Shown here piece by piece: positions 1-7,821 of a stretch of 25,738 nucleotides of DNA (the first letter of the stretch is position 1; every line of letters begins with the position of its first letter). The stretch is from a virus, in the IMG/VR virus record IMGVR_UViG_3300020370_000028, positions 1 through 25,738 of that record; one strand, written 5' to 3'. The translations under genes were made by a program, and so were the position numbers. The notes under the pieces are model-generated. The model was not told where the DNA came from. It saw nothing but the letters and a program-made list of their open reading frames with translations, and made no database searches.

Positions 1-36
1 GTTATAAAATAGTGTGTAAGATTCAACACAATACAA

Positions 37-240
37 ATGTCAGGAGATTTTTTCTCACATAATGATCAACAACCACCTATACCTGTAAAACAGGCACGTG
101 ACCTACAACAGAGATGTAGAGCATCGCTGGCTATGGATGAGATTAAAGAATCTCGGTGGTATAATACAAACTATATTTTAGAAATAGAATCTATGTTAGT
201 CAACGAACGATACAGGACTGGTAGTCCAATGCAAGAGTAA
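37..240 (+). CDS. small hypothetical protein (67 aa)
   Basis: A 67-residue soluble protein with no signal peptide or membrane segment that I can see. The N-terminal third is polar with a proline stretch (QQPPIPV), and the rest looks helical. I do not recognise a family. The ATG at 37 has no clear Shine-Dalgarno sequence. An AT-rich TATAAAAT lies at about 3-10 and could be a promoter element. The gene converges on gp53, with about 85 bases of T- and A-tract-rich DNA between them. It is probably a phage accessory or small virion gene, but no function can be given. Confidence 0.6.
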   Translation: MSGDFFSHNDQQPPIPVKQARDLQQRCRASLAMDEIKESRWYNTNYILEIESMLVNERYRTGSPMQE

Positions 241-280
241 GGGGGTCATATATTATTCGATCTTTGATTCCCAGGAAACC

Positions 281-323
281 GCAAAAAAAACTCGGCATGT
301 TTTTTGGCAAAAAGGGTTTTTTA
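281..323. terminator. possible bidirectional terminator between converging genes
   Basis: The spacer between the plus-strand gene ending at 240 and gp53, which ends at 325 on the minus strand, has an A8 tract (283-290), a T6 tract (about 300-305) and a second T6 tract (about 317-322). GC-A6 near 281 can pair imperfectly with T6-GGC near 300-308. On the minus strand, runs of A and T follow the gp53 stop. The position between convergent genes fits a two-way terminator, but the stem is weak and bulged. Confidence 0.35.
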
Positions 324-324
324 C

Positions 325-1068
325 CTAAACATCAATACTTGAAGAACCAGGTCCATTATCATAAGAAGTTACAGTTCCTAGTTCTACTTGATTACTTACA
401 CTAGCACTAATATAACCTCTAGTGTCTATGAATCGCTGTGCTACATTTAGCACAGTTTTTTTATTGTTTTGATCATCCAATTCTGAATGTGGTTCATATG
501 CAACCAAATTGGAAAATTCGTCAGTAATCATATTTGTTAATTGTCCTGTAGGAATTCTTATAAGTCTCTTCATATCGTTTTCATACGATTCGTGCTCATA
601 ATTACTTACTGGATATATTGATTCTTCTGATGTCTTAGTTGTTCCGTCTGGTAATACTGCTCTAAATGTGGAATTAACCTCTATACCTCTTTTAATGAAA
701 ACTATATCATTGTACAGTATTTCTTTAGTTTCGTAATGATGGACTTGATCGGAATCTGTGTATTTCTCCTCACAGTAGTTTTGAAGGTCATATTCGGATT
801 TTGGCCATTGTTCGTATACGTCTGTAATGTTGTTTACGAGAAGTATTACCCAATCAAGTCCAGAACTGCCAAGTACTGCTAATGCAAGATCTGAAGGTTT
901 AATTCCATCTGGGATAGATGTGGTTTCAAACAGAGTTGTGTATTTTTCAAGATCATCTCTTATCTTACATCTTCTGAAGATATTCTTGACAAGGCGATAT
1001 TTGAAGGATTCGTCATCTGTAAGACCTTCTCCAATATAGGTATTTGGTAATTGTGAAAAATATGCCAT
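325..1068 (-). CDS. 53: baseplate wedge protein gp53
   Basis: T4 gp53-type baseplate wedge subunit, a late structural protein that joins wedges into the hexagonal baseplate. The N-terminus MAYFSQLPNTY and the following stretch of about 100 residues (IPDGIKPSDLA, then the GLDWVILLVNN and YEQWPKSEYDL patches) are typical of the family. At 247 residues it is longer than T4 gp53 (about 196), and the extra length is C-terminal. The ATG is only 2 nt after the gp48 stop, so the two are co-transcribed and probably translationally coupled. The pair is on the strand opposite to all other tail genes in this window. I am confident of the family; the role of the C-terminal extension is unknown. Confidence 0.85.
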   Translation of the reverse strand: MAYFSQLPNTYIGEGLTDDESFKYRLVKNIFRRCKIRDDLEKYTTLFETTSIPDGIKPSDLALAVLGSSGLDWVILLVNNITDVYEQWPKSEYDLQNYCEEKYTDSDQVHHYETKEILYNDIVFIKRGIEVNSTFRAVLPDGTTKTSEESIYPVSNYEHESYENDMKRLIRIPTGQLTNMITDEFSNLVAYEPHSELDDQNNKKTVLNVAQRFIDTRGYISASVSNQVELGTVTSYDNGPGSSSIDV

Positions 1069-1070
1069 AT

Positions 1071-2159
1071 TTAGTAACCGTCTACGATATCTTCTGTTGT
1101 GAGTAGTTTAGTCTCTGTAAATTGTACGTTTAGTACTAATGCTGGTACATTGAGCAGTGAATTACCACCTGCTCTTTTTAATGCATTGTATTGGTTATCT
1201 GGAGTATAATTTACTGTAACGTTTGTGCATACTGAAGGATGAATTTTAAAATGTAGATTACTATCTAAATCACCACCACTTGATACTAGATTTCCTTGAG
1301 AGTCAAAACGACAGAATTGTATATCAAATTTTCTTGGAACTTGGAAATATCGCTGACTTTCAGCAGTTGTCATCAATTGTTTCTTTCCTGTCCAAGGATC
1401 ATCATCGCTGTTATCCCATCCAAATAGATCTTTCAATGCTTTGATTGTTTCATCAAATGGTTCGTATTTTGCTCCTTTTTTACCAATTTGGGATTTCTTT
1501 TTTCGTACTTTTCTTGCTAATTTACCAGATTCAAATGTTGGGTGAGAACCCATTTTAAACCATTGACAAATTGACCATATATTTTCTGCTTCTGTAGGGT
1601 TTCTAGCAAGCATCTTAAAACTGAAATTATGATTACGGAAACTCATGTTATTGAAGACTTGTTCCGTATAGGGGTTAAATATTCTCCCCTTTGTCATTTG
1701 CTCTAAACTGTTAATATCAACACTACCTTGTAATCCTAAAAATCCACTAATACTGTTTGCTGCCTGTACCATTGCACTTGCACCAAATTCAGGATTTGCT
1801 GCTTTTGCAGCCATTTGGATTGTTTCTGCTAATTTATCAAAATTTATATCACCTTCTACATTTGCTGCTGCGTTAGCAAGAGCAATACCACCAACTCCGA
1901 GATCTACTGTTCTATAGTTTGATTGATATGTTGTTGATAATGCTGGTGGCATATTGATGTATACCGTATCATTATCATATACCTTATCTGCTTCAACTGC
2001 ACCTATATTTCCACCATAAAATGCTTCATTACTGTCTTTGAATGACATTTGGAAGCTTTTAAATCTAACCCAGTCAATTGCATAGGTAGCACCATCAGCA
2101 TCTCTATGACGTTCACCGTGAGATACAGGAGCTCGGTATGGGTATCTAAAAATTGACAA
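1071..2159 (-). CDS. 48: baseplate tail-tube cap gp48
   Basis: T4 gp48-type protein that sits on the baseplate hub and starts the tail tube. Its 362 residues match T4 gp48 (about 364). The N-terminus reads FRYPYRAP, and a later segment (GRIFNPYTEQVFNN, then FRNHNFSFKMLARNP) resembles the tube-like beta domain of gp48/gp54/gp19 proteins. The C-terminal part (KIHPSVCTNVTVNYTP) also fits. The start is TTG at 2157-2159; an in-frame TAG lies four codons upstream and no ATG is available. An AGGTAG stretch just before it can serve as ribosome-binding site. It is followed immediately by gp53. A minus-strand late-promoter motif lies about 29 nt upstream of the start. Confidence 0.85.
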   Translation of the reverse strand: MSIFRYPYRAPVSHGERHRDADGATYAIDWVRFKSFQMSFKDSNEAFYGGNIGAVEADKVYDNDTVYINMPPALSTTYQSNYRTVDLGVGGIALANAAANVEGDINFDKLAETIQMAAKAANPEFGASAMVQAANSISGFLGLQGSVDINSLEQMTKGRIFNPYTEQVFNNMSFRNHNFSFKMLARNPTEAENIWSICQWFKMGSHPTFESGKLARKVRKKKSQIGKKGAKYEPFDETIKALKDLFGWDNSDDDPWTGKKQLMTTAESQRYFQVPRKFDIQFCRFDSQGNLVSSGGDLDSNLHFKIHPSVCTNVTVNYTPDNQYNALKRAGGNSLLNVPALVLNVQFTETKLLTTEDIVDGY

Positions 2160-2188
2160 CTTAACTACCTAAATATTAACGTGACCTG

Positions 2189-2199
2189 TATTTATTTAT
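2189..2199 (-). promoter_or_regulatory. T4-type late promoter motif for gp48-gp53
   Basis: Read on the minus strand this is ATAAATAAATA, two overlapping copies of the ATAAATA core of T4-type late promoters (TATAAATA). Its proximal edge is 29 nt from the gp48 TTG. It lies in the divergent gap between gp48 and gp4 and overlaps the gp4 start. The assignment rests on motif and position only. Confidence 0.55.
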
Positions 2200-2620
2200 G
2201 CGTTATAAGCGAGGAAAGTACTTTCCTAAAAAACCTAATAAGTATAAAGGTGATTATCGTAATATAGTCTATAGGTCAGGTTGGGAACTTAAGTTCATGA
2301 AATTTTGTGATTATAATTCTTCTATTACCGAATGGGGTAGTGAAGAAATTATTATTCCTTATATTTCACCTGTTGATGGTAAACGTCATAGATACTACCC
2401 AGATTTTTATGTTAAATCTAAGGGTAAAAAGTATATAGTAGAGGTTAAACCATTAAGACAGACTAAAGAACCAAAAACGCAGAAAAAGGTTACTAAAAAG
2501 TATATTAATGAAGTTGTCACTTGGAGTGTCAACAATGCAAAGTGGAAAGCAGCAACCGAGTTTTGCAAAGATTATAATATGGAGTTCATGATCATTACAG
2601 AAAAGGAGCTTAGAGTATAA
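2198..2620 (+). CDS. 4: head completion protein / endonuclease gp4
   Basis: T4 gp4-type head-completion protein (140 residues, T4 about 150), required to finish DNA-filled heads before tail joining. The sequence shows a PD-(D/E)XK nuclease core like TnsA: E30 in the SGWELKFMKF helix, P68-D69 in RYYPDFYV, and E82-V-K84 in YIVEVKP. The N-terminus is strongly basic (RYKRGKYFPKKPNKYK), fitting DNA contact. The family is reported to cut branched DNA. The stop TAA overlaps the ATG of the next gene by one base (TAATG), so the two are probably translationally coupled. It starts only 38 nt from the divergent gp48 start. Confidence 0.85.
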   Translation: MRYKRGKYFPKKPNKYKGDYRNIVYRSGWELKFMKFCDYNSSITEWGSEEIIIPYISPVDGKRHRYYPDFYVKSKGKKYIVEVKPLRQTKEPKTQKKVTKKYINEVVTWSVNNAKWKAATEFCKDYNMEFMIITEKELRV

Positions 2621-3534
2621 TGCCTTGGCGTTCAGACATACCACATAAACAGCAAGCTAGATCGGGGTATCCAAGTTTGCAAGAGATGATGGCATTTTCC
2701 TTAAAAGATAAGGATTATTCTCCAGCTTCGACTAATTTATTCACAATACACATTACAACACCAGCGTTATTAAAAAACTGGCAGGCAAGAGATGATGGAA
2801 GTCATACAATATCAGATACTATTGGATATAGAGATTCAACATTTATGCCTGATGCAGGTGGTAAAGGTGGACTATTAGGTAAATGTTTAAATTTTTATTG
2901 TCAAACTATTAGTATACCAAGTAAACAGGTTACAACTGGTTCACTTGTTAATATAGGTACTGCAACTAAGTATGCTACAGGATCTGCTTTCAGTCAAATT
3001 TCTGCAACCTTTATTGCACCTAAATCTCAACATAGTAGAAATTTCTTTGAAAGATGGATACAATTGATGGCTCCTGATGCCAATCAATATAGTGATTATT
3101 ATGATTATTATAATGCTCCTAGAATGATGATTTTTAAATGGGAGAAAGGTGGACAACGTGAAGAACCTTATACATTTGAAACTAGAAATCAAAATGCAAA
3201 GATAGAAGGATGGAATCCTAATGATAGACATCCACAGAAAGCATTTAATTATAAGTTGACCGCTAGTTGGGAGATGCAACAAGCATTTCCTTATAATCTA
3301 GGATCTACTCAGTTAAATAACCAAGCAGCACGTGCTATGACGTTTACAGTAGGATTCTTCTTTGAGCGTTATAGATTCTATACAGGAGCAGATTTTGATG
3401 AACCTGGTATAAGAACACAAATCTCTATTCCTGGAATGGGATCACGAGATAATGATTATTATGATCCTCTTGTTGATGCTCAACAGATATTTGGTGAAGT
3501 AGATGCAACACAAAAATCCCTCGGAATATGGTAA
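2620..3534 (+). CDS. 54: gp54-like baseplate tail-tube initiator
   Basis: A 304-residue tail structural protein, close in size to T4 gp54 (about 320), which sits on gp48 and nucleates tube polymerisation. Two blocks fit the tube-protein fold shared by gp54, gp48 and gp19. The first is a SIPSKQVTTGS strand followed by SQISATFIAP and a helix FFERWIQLM. The second is a late strand pair ending in AMTFTVGFFFERYRFY, which parallels the TTFDVTFAYRVM end of T4 gp54. A tyrosine-rich loop (DYYDYYNAPR) lies near residue 160. It is coupled to gp4 by TAATG. A divergent gp19-like tube protein is the alternative. The family is read from pattern memory, so confidence is moderate. Confidence 0.6.
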   Translation: MPWRSDIPHKQQARSGYPSLQEMMAFSLKDKDYSPASTNLFTIHITTPALLKNWQARDDGSHTISDTIGYRDSTFMPDAGGKGGLLGKCLNFYCQTISIPSKQVTTGSLVNIGTATKYATGSAFSQISATFIAPKSQHSRNFFERWIQLMAPDANQYSDYYDYYNAPRMMIFKWEKGGQREEPYTFETRNQNAKIEGWNPNDRHPQKAFNYKLTASWEMQQAFPYNLGSTQLNNQAARAMTFTVGFFFERYRFYTGADFDEPGIRTQISIPGMGSRDNDYYDPLVDAQQIFGEVDATQKSLGIW

Positions 3535-3540
3535 AATAAT

Positions 3541-3759
3541 ATGCCACTACCAGAAATACCTTACGACCCCTGGTTTCATAAACCTCACCCCCACGATTCT
3601 ATGCCTATTGCAACCGATGAACCTTTAGATCTTGCACCAAGTTCTGTAGAACCGCAAGATGAAGAGAAAGAAGAAACACCACACGAAACTGCTTATCGTT
3701 TAGCAGTTGAAAAACATAGTCCTTGGCCTGGCGGAGGTTCCGAGAACTTTCATAAATAA
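3541..3759 (+). CDS. small acidic, proline-rich hypothetical protein (72 aa)
   Basis: A 72-residue, proline- and glutamate-rich, probably disordered protein (for example QDEEKEETPHE around residue 40). The N-terminus MPLPEIPYDPW resembles the start of the neighbouring gp26 (MPLPTLTVP), but similarity stops there. It lies 6 nt after the gp54-like gene and ends 21 nt before gp26, so it is part of the tail operon. No family is recognised. It could be a small baseplate or chaperone-associated factor. The late-promoter-like ATAAATA for gp26 overlaps its stop codon. Confidence 0.65.
   Translation: MPLPEIPYDPWFHKPHPHDSMPIATDEPLDLAPSSVEPQDEEKEETPHETAYRLAVEKHSPWPGGGSENFHK
3752..3758 (+). promoter_or_regulatory. 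late promoter motif upstream of gp26
   Basis: ATAAATA overlapping the stop codon of the preceding gene, with 22 nt between its last base and the gp26 ATG. The same motif and spacing recur before four other plus-strand genes in this window. Confidence 0.55.
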
Positions 3760-3780
3760 TTTTACTGAATTGAATTTACA

Positions 3781-4491
3781 ATGCCATTACCTACATTAAC
3801 TGTACCTAAGTACAAACTGAAACTGCCTTCTGATGGCAGAACTGTCAATTTTAGACCTTTTCTTGTAAAAGAAGAGAAATTGCTACTTCTAGCAACTGAG
3901 ACAGGTAGTCAAGAAGATATTGTTGCTGCAATTAAAAATATAATTGCTGAATGTACTGATATTCATGATATTGATGACCTTCCAACTTTTGATATTGAAT
4001 ATGTCTTCCTTCAAATCCGTACCAAATCTGTTGGTGAGGCTGTTGAAGTTAACGTGACATGTCCTGATGATGGAGTAACGGAAGTACCTGTTAAAATACC
4101 TTTGAATGAAATCAAAGTCAAAAAAGACAAGAAGCATAAGAAGGAGATTAAATTGGGTGAAGATATTATCTTAACTATGACTTATCCTAGTTTAGATACA
4201 TTTGTTCAAATGAATTTCCAAGATGAAGAACCTACTGTAGATTCTGTTTTTGAAATGGCAGCAGGTTGTGTAAAGCAAATTGCTGATGCTGAACAAGTAT
4301 ATGATGCTTTAGATACTCCTAAAGAAGAATTGATAGAATTTTTTGACCAGTTGAGTAGTAAGCAGTTCCAAGAAGTACAAGCCTTCTTTGATACTATGCC
4401 TAAACTATCTCATACTGTTAAGGTTACTAATCCTAAAACTAAAGTTGTAAGTGACATAGTTCTAGATGGATTAGCATCTTTTTTCGGTTAG
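3781..4491 (+). CDS. 26: gp26-family baseplate hub / tail assembly chaperone protein
   Basis: A 236-residue member of the T4 gp26/gp51 baseplate protein family (T4 gp26 about 208 residues). The N-terminus (LPTLTVPKYKLKLPSDG, then VNFRPFLVKEEK) is the hallmark beta motif of the family. A mid-region with a divergent CPDDG turn and a lysine-rich loop (KVKKDKKHKKEIK near residue 115) follows, then a helical C-terminus (FFDQLSSKQFQEVQAFF). In T4 these proteins act in hub assembly. Its position just ahead of the tape-measure genes matches that of the lambda G / P2 E tail chaperones. The last codons contain a -1 slippery heptamer (see 4479), so this ORF is likely also the N-terminal part of a 300-residue frameshift product. 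Confidence 0.8.
   Translation: MPLPTLTVPKYKLKLPSDGRTVNFRPFLVKEEKLLLLATETGSQEDIVAAIKNIIAECTDIHDIDDLPTFDIEYVFLQIRTKSVGEAVEVNVTCPDDGVTEVPVKIPLNEIKVKKDKKHKKEIKLGEDIILTMTYPSLDTFVQMNFQDEEPTVDSVFEMAAGCVKQIADAEQVYDALDTPKEELIEFFDQLSSKQFQEVQAFFDTMPKLSHTVKVTNPKTKVVSDIVLDGLASFFG
4479..4485 (+). other. -1 programmed ribosomal frameshift slippery site (T TTT TTC)
   Basis: TTTTTTC is placed in the gp26 frame as T TTT TTC, the exact X-XXY-YYZ layout for a tandem -1 slip. It lies two codons before the gp26 TAG stop (4489-4491). In the -1 frame the ORF stays open from 4455 to 4682 with no ATG, GTG or TTG start until ATG 4542. I see no strong stem within 10 nt downstream. Confidence 0.75.
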
Positions 4492-4682
4492 CTCTACTCC
4501 ATCAAAATTTACAGACCTTCTATGAAGTTAATTTTGCACTTATGCATCATCATAAGTGGCCATGTGATTATATTGATAACTTGATTCCCTTTGAAAAAGA
4601 GATCTATATGAATCTCTTAATGAATTATCTTAAAGAAGAAAATAGGCGAATGGAGGAGAGCCAGAGGCAACAACAAAAGTAG
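4485..4682 (+). CDS. -1 frame extension of gp26 (GT-like tail chaperone C-domain)
   Basis: From the slippery site the -1 frame reads 65 codons to TAG at 4680-4682. It includes LQTFYEVNFALMHHH and then IPFEKEIYMNLLMNYLKEE, ending in a charged, glutamine-rich tail (EESQRQQQK). If the ribosome slips at 4479-4485, the product is residues 1-235 of gp26 plus these 65, about 300 residues. This is the arrangement of phage tail chaperone pairs (lambda G/GT), which bind the tape-measure protein encoded immediately downstream, as here. The protein-like stretch begins well before the first possible start (ATG 4542), which argues against independent translation. It is too short to be T4 gp51 (about 249 residues), despite gp51 following gp26 in T4. 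Confidence 0.7.
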   Translation, partial: RLALLHQNLQTFYEVNFALMHHHKWPCDYIDNLIPFEKEIYMNLLMNYLKEENRRMEESQRQQQK

Positions 4683-4694
4683 CATTAACTAATA

Positions 4695-7600
4695 GTGGCA
4701 AATAAGTTTACACATAAGTTTGTAAATGCTGGAGTAAAGGGTAAACTTACACCAGCACTTTTTGCTGCAAGGAAATCTATTACTGCTACTAATAGGATAG
4801 GTAGTACAGTAGCTAGTATTGGTAATGTTGTATGGGATATGAGGCAAATTGCTGTCAAATCGGCAGCAAATAAAGTACTAGCAGAACAGGCACGAAGAAG
4901 AGCAGAACAAAGAGAAAGGGATGCTGAAGCAGAGGAAGCAGCAGAACTGGATAAATCGTTACAGAAGGATGGTAAAGCAGCTAAACCAACCTCTAAACAA
5001 AAGAGTCTTGCCGAAAAGCATTTTGGTTGGTTAAATGGGTTCCTTAGACCTATAATAGAATTTTTTGGGTGGTTAATTAAGATTACGGTCATTAAGAGTA
5101 TTCTTGATTGGCTGCAAGATCCGAAGAATAAGAATAGGTTAAAAGATTTTTTAAAGAAGTTTACTTTTGTTGTAAAGAAGTTATATTCATTTGTATCTTG
5201 GATTGTAAAGGATAATATTATTGATGGACTCGCAGATCTGTTCGGAGCTGGGGGTAAAGACGGTAAGGATTCATTCTGGGATAGAGTAAGAGGACTAGGT
5301 AAGCTCATGTTTGGGCTTACCATGATGCGATGGTTGCTCAATCCATTTGCAGCAGTAACTGATATTGTAGGGTTACTTGATTTTATAATGAATTGGCGAT
5401 TGCCACCATTGAGGATAAAAGGATTAAAGAGGCTTTGGGGTAGACGGATAAAGAAAGGATTTAATGCACTTCGAGAGAGTAAACGTCTGAAGAAGATGGT
5501 TCAAACCATCAAGAAATTTGGCAGACCCATAATGAAGCCGATTAAGTTCATTGGGAAGCAGTTTCAGAATTTTAGGAAGGGTTTTAAGGGTATAACAAAG
5601 TCAGTAGATATTGCTAAGACGACTAATACATTATTTCCTCATATAGCATCTGGTTCTAAGAAGGGTAGTAAGGCATTTGAGGCTGGAAAACAAGTTAGGC
5701 AAACTCTTAAAAATTTCTTTGGACCTGGAAGTAAGTTTGGTAATTTATTAAACAAATTACCTTTTAAAAATTTCCAAGTTCCTAAACCAATGAAGCCAAA
5801 CCTTTTTGGTAAGGCATTGAGTAACAGGTGGAAAAAGGCTGTTGATGGGATTAAAGCTGGTGTCAATACTATTGGTAAGTGGGGTAGTAATGGATGGGAT
5901 TATCTAAGTAAACTTCCTAAAAAACAATTTGATAAAGTTTCTAAGAGATTCCTTGAACCTGTATGGAAACGAGTAAAACCGATTGAGAAACATGCTCGGA
6001 GAGTAATGGATCCGTTTAATAATGCGGTTAAAAATTCTCCTGTTGGTAAGCTTGTTAGAGGTGCAGGAGCAAAGAAAGTAGGTGCTTCAAGATTAAAGGA
6101 TATACCTCTTTTAGGTTCTCTTGTCAATTTTTACTTTGCTGTTGATTCGTTTAAGAATGGTGATACTGTTGGTGGTGTATTAGAGTCTATTGCTGGTGCA
6201 GCAGAATTAGCTGGTTATTTGGTGCCAGGTGCTCAAGCGTTAATACCTGCTGGTGTTTTAATAGATCTATATTTACTTTCTAGAATTATTCCTGGTGGTG
6301 TCGGTGAATCTATAATGGAATGGGAGAGAACTAAAGCGATTCCAGGAATGGCTAATCTGTTTGAAGGTGCTCTTGCAGGTACTAAGGGTACAGTTCAAGC
6401 TGCTAAAACACAGATAAGTAAAGCATTTGATGGTATTAATAAATGGATTGGTGCTGATAAAGAAGCACAAAAAACAAAGCATATAACTGAAGGTCAGGGT
6501 GATGGCGAAGGAATGACCAAGGAAGAAGCTGATGCTGCTTATGAAAAAGATAAAACAGGTGGTAGAGGTTGGGGATGGTTAAATAAACTCTTTAGAAATA
6601 AGTCTCAAACTGATAAGCAAGTTAGGAAGGATGTTAAAAAGTATGGATATACTGTTCCTTCAGGTTCATTTTCTGCAGGGTCTTCACATACTGATAAAAC
6701 ATCTAGACATAGTACTGGTCATTCATCTAACCAACCAGCATTTAAACCTAAGAAACCTTGGTGGAAAGTATGGGAAAGAGGTGGTTATCCAGTTAAAGGT
6801 GCAGGTGGATCATTCTTTCTTGGTGGTCTAGCTAAAGGTATTGGAAAGGCATTTGGTGGGATAGGTAAAGCAATTGGTGGTATAGTTAGTGGTATTAGTG
6901 GTGCTATTGGTGGCATCATTAACACAGTAAAGGATGTTTTAGGTGGTCCATTAGGACAAATCTTGATGATGGCATTACCAGTAATGTTCCCTGCTGTTGC
7001 TTGGTTGGGACCAGTATTGAAAGGTATTAATGCTGTTATGGCATTGGCAAGTGGTGACCCATTAGGGGCCATAATGTCTCTGTCTGGTGCATTTAGCAGT
7101 ATTAATACTGTTAACGCCATAGCTATGCCTAAATGGATGCAATCCATGAGGTTCAGTAAGTTTGGTAACTTTATGGCAAACTTGAATGGACCAGGTGGAT
7201 TCTTAAGTAGTAAGATGGGTAAAATTGGTGTAGGGATACTCTCTGGTAACTATGGTGCTGCATTTAATGCTGCTATTGATGGTACATCTTTAGGTGCTAG
7301 TTTGGCTAACCTTGGTAATAAAGTTGATGAAATGGGACTCGGAGGTGTCCTTGGAGCCATACCAGGCTTAGGACCAACCCTACAGAATATGGGTCTTGGT
7401 GATGTTGTTGGAATTTCAAGTCTATTAACAGGTGATTTCTCTGCTGCTGGTTTCATTACTGGTATGGCAGAAAAGCATGGTTATGGTGGACTTGTTAAGG
7501 CAGCTCTTGGTATGGTCGGAGGTAATTTTGAACAGGGTATGATAGATCTTGCTAGTGAAATGGGTGTAAATCCTGAAATGTTTGGTGTTATTGATACATT

Positions 7601-7796
7601 ACAAATGTTAAGGGAGGGTGGTGAATCAGAGAAGCAAAAAATTATGCAGGAGATTGGAAGTATATCTGTTGTTAGTTTCCCTGTTGTTATTCAAAAACTT
7701 TTATCAATTCCAACACCAGTTGGAGTTGAGTCTGGAGGTGGAGGTGGCTCCAGTGGATCTGGTGGACTTCTAAGTCGATTGGGATTTGGTAAATAA
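4695..7796 (+). CDS. tape-measure-like tail protein 1 (1033 aa)
   Basis: Probable tape-measure or tail-lumen protein. It follows the putative G/GT-like chaperone frames, the usual site of a tape-measure gene. Residues 1-90 are helical, with a charged coiled-coil-like segment (QARRRAEQRERDAEAEEAAE, 65-84). Residues 116-218 hold hydrophobic helices that match residues 102-202 of the next gene. Residues 225-470 are very basic, with many aromatic/lysine repeats. Residues 690-830 are glycine-rich and hydrophobic (LGGLAKGIGKAFGG), typical of tape-measure proteins, which are extruded at infection. The C-terminus is a glycine/serine linker. The start is GTG at 4695, 12 nt after the frameshift ORF stop. 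No T4 gp29 identity is claimed. Confidence 0.65.
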   Translation: MANKFTHKFVNAGVKGKLTPALFAARKSITATNRIGSTVASIGNVVWDMRQIAVKSAANKVLAEQARRRAEQRERDAEAEEAAELDKSLQKDGKAAKPTSKQKSLAEKHFGWLNGFLRPIIEFFGWLIKITVIKSILDWLQDPKNKNRLKDFLKKFTFVVKKLYSFVSWIVKDNIIDGLADLFGAGGKDGKDSFWDRVRGLGKLMFGLTMMRWLLNPFAAVTDIVGLLDFIMNWRLPPLRIKGLKRLWGRRIKKGFNALRESKRLKKMVQTIKKFGRPIMKPIKFIGKQFQNFRKGFKGITKSVDIAKTTNTLFPHIASGSKKGSKAFEAGKQVRQTLKNFFGPGSKFGNLLNKLPFKNFQVPKPMKPNLFGKALSNRWKKAVDGIKAGVNTIGKWGSNGWDYLSKLPKKQFDKVSKRFLEPVWKRVKPIEKHARRVMDPFNNAVKNSPVGKLVRGAGAKKVGASRLKDIPLLGSLVNFYFAVDSFKNGDTVGGVLESIAGAAELAGYLVPGAQALIPAGVLIDLYLLSRIIPGGVGESIMEWERTKAIPGMANLFEGALAGTKGTVQAAKTQISKAFDGINKWIGADKEAQKTKHITEGQGDGEGMTKEEADAAYEKDKTGGRGWGWLNKLFRNKSQTDKQVRKDVKKYGYTVPSGSFSAGSSHTDKTSRHSTGHSSNQPAFKPKKPWWKVWERGGYPVKGAGGSFFLGGLAKGIGKAFGGIGKAIGGIVSGISGAIGGIINTVKDVLGGPLGQILMMALPVMFPAVAWLGPVLKGINAVMALASGDPLGAIMSLSGAFSSINTVNAIAMPKWMQSMRFSKFGNFMANLNGPGGFLSSKMGKIGVGILSGNYGAAFNAAIDGTSLGASLANLGNKVDEMGLGGVLGAIPGLGPTLQNMGLGDVVGISSLLTGDFSAAGFITGMAEKHGYGGLVKAALGMVGGNFEQGMIDLASEMGVNPEMFGVIDTLQMLREGGESEKQKIMQEIGSISVVSFPVVIQKLLSIPTPVGVESGGGGGSSGSGGLLSRLGFGK

Positions 7797-7799
7797 ATA
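7793..7799 (+). promoter_or_regulatory. late promoter motif upstream of second tape-measure-like gene
   Basis: ATAAATA overlapping the TAA stop (7794-7796) of the upstream gene, with 22 nt between it and the ATG at 7822. A GATGAGG ribosome-binding site lies in between. Confidence 0.55.
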
Positions 7800-7821
7800 G
7801 AATGATGAGGTATATTCTCTA

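Noticed and set aside
2153-2179. TTGACA followed by TATTAA on the plus strand before gp4
   Set aside because: The spacing is 15 nt and the -10 is poor, and the TTGACA covers the gp48 start region; a functional sigma70 promoter is not well supported.
4485-4682. Naming the -1 frame ORF as T4 gene 51
   Set aside because: T4 gp51 is a full-length gp26 relative of about 249 residues; this segment is only 65 codons and has no start of its own, so a frameshift extension fits better.
4685-5341. 218-codon minus-strand ORF
   Set aside because: It lies entirely opposite the start of the tape-measure-like gene, has low-complexity serine/leucine composition and has no promoter or ribosome-binding context.
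6785-7147. 120-codon minus-strand ORF rich in proline and isoleucine
   Set aside because: It is the complement of the glycine-rich tape-measure segment; GGT/GGA codons read backwards as ACC/TCC-type codons explain its composition.
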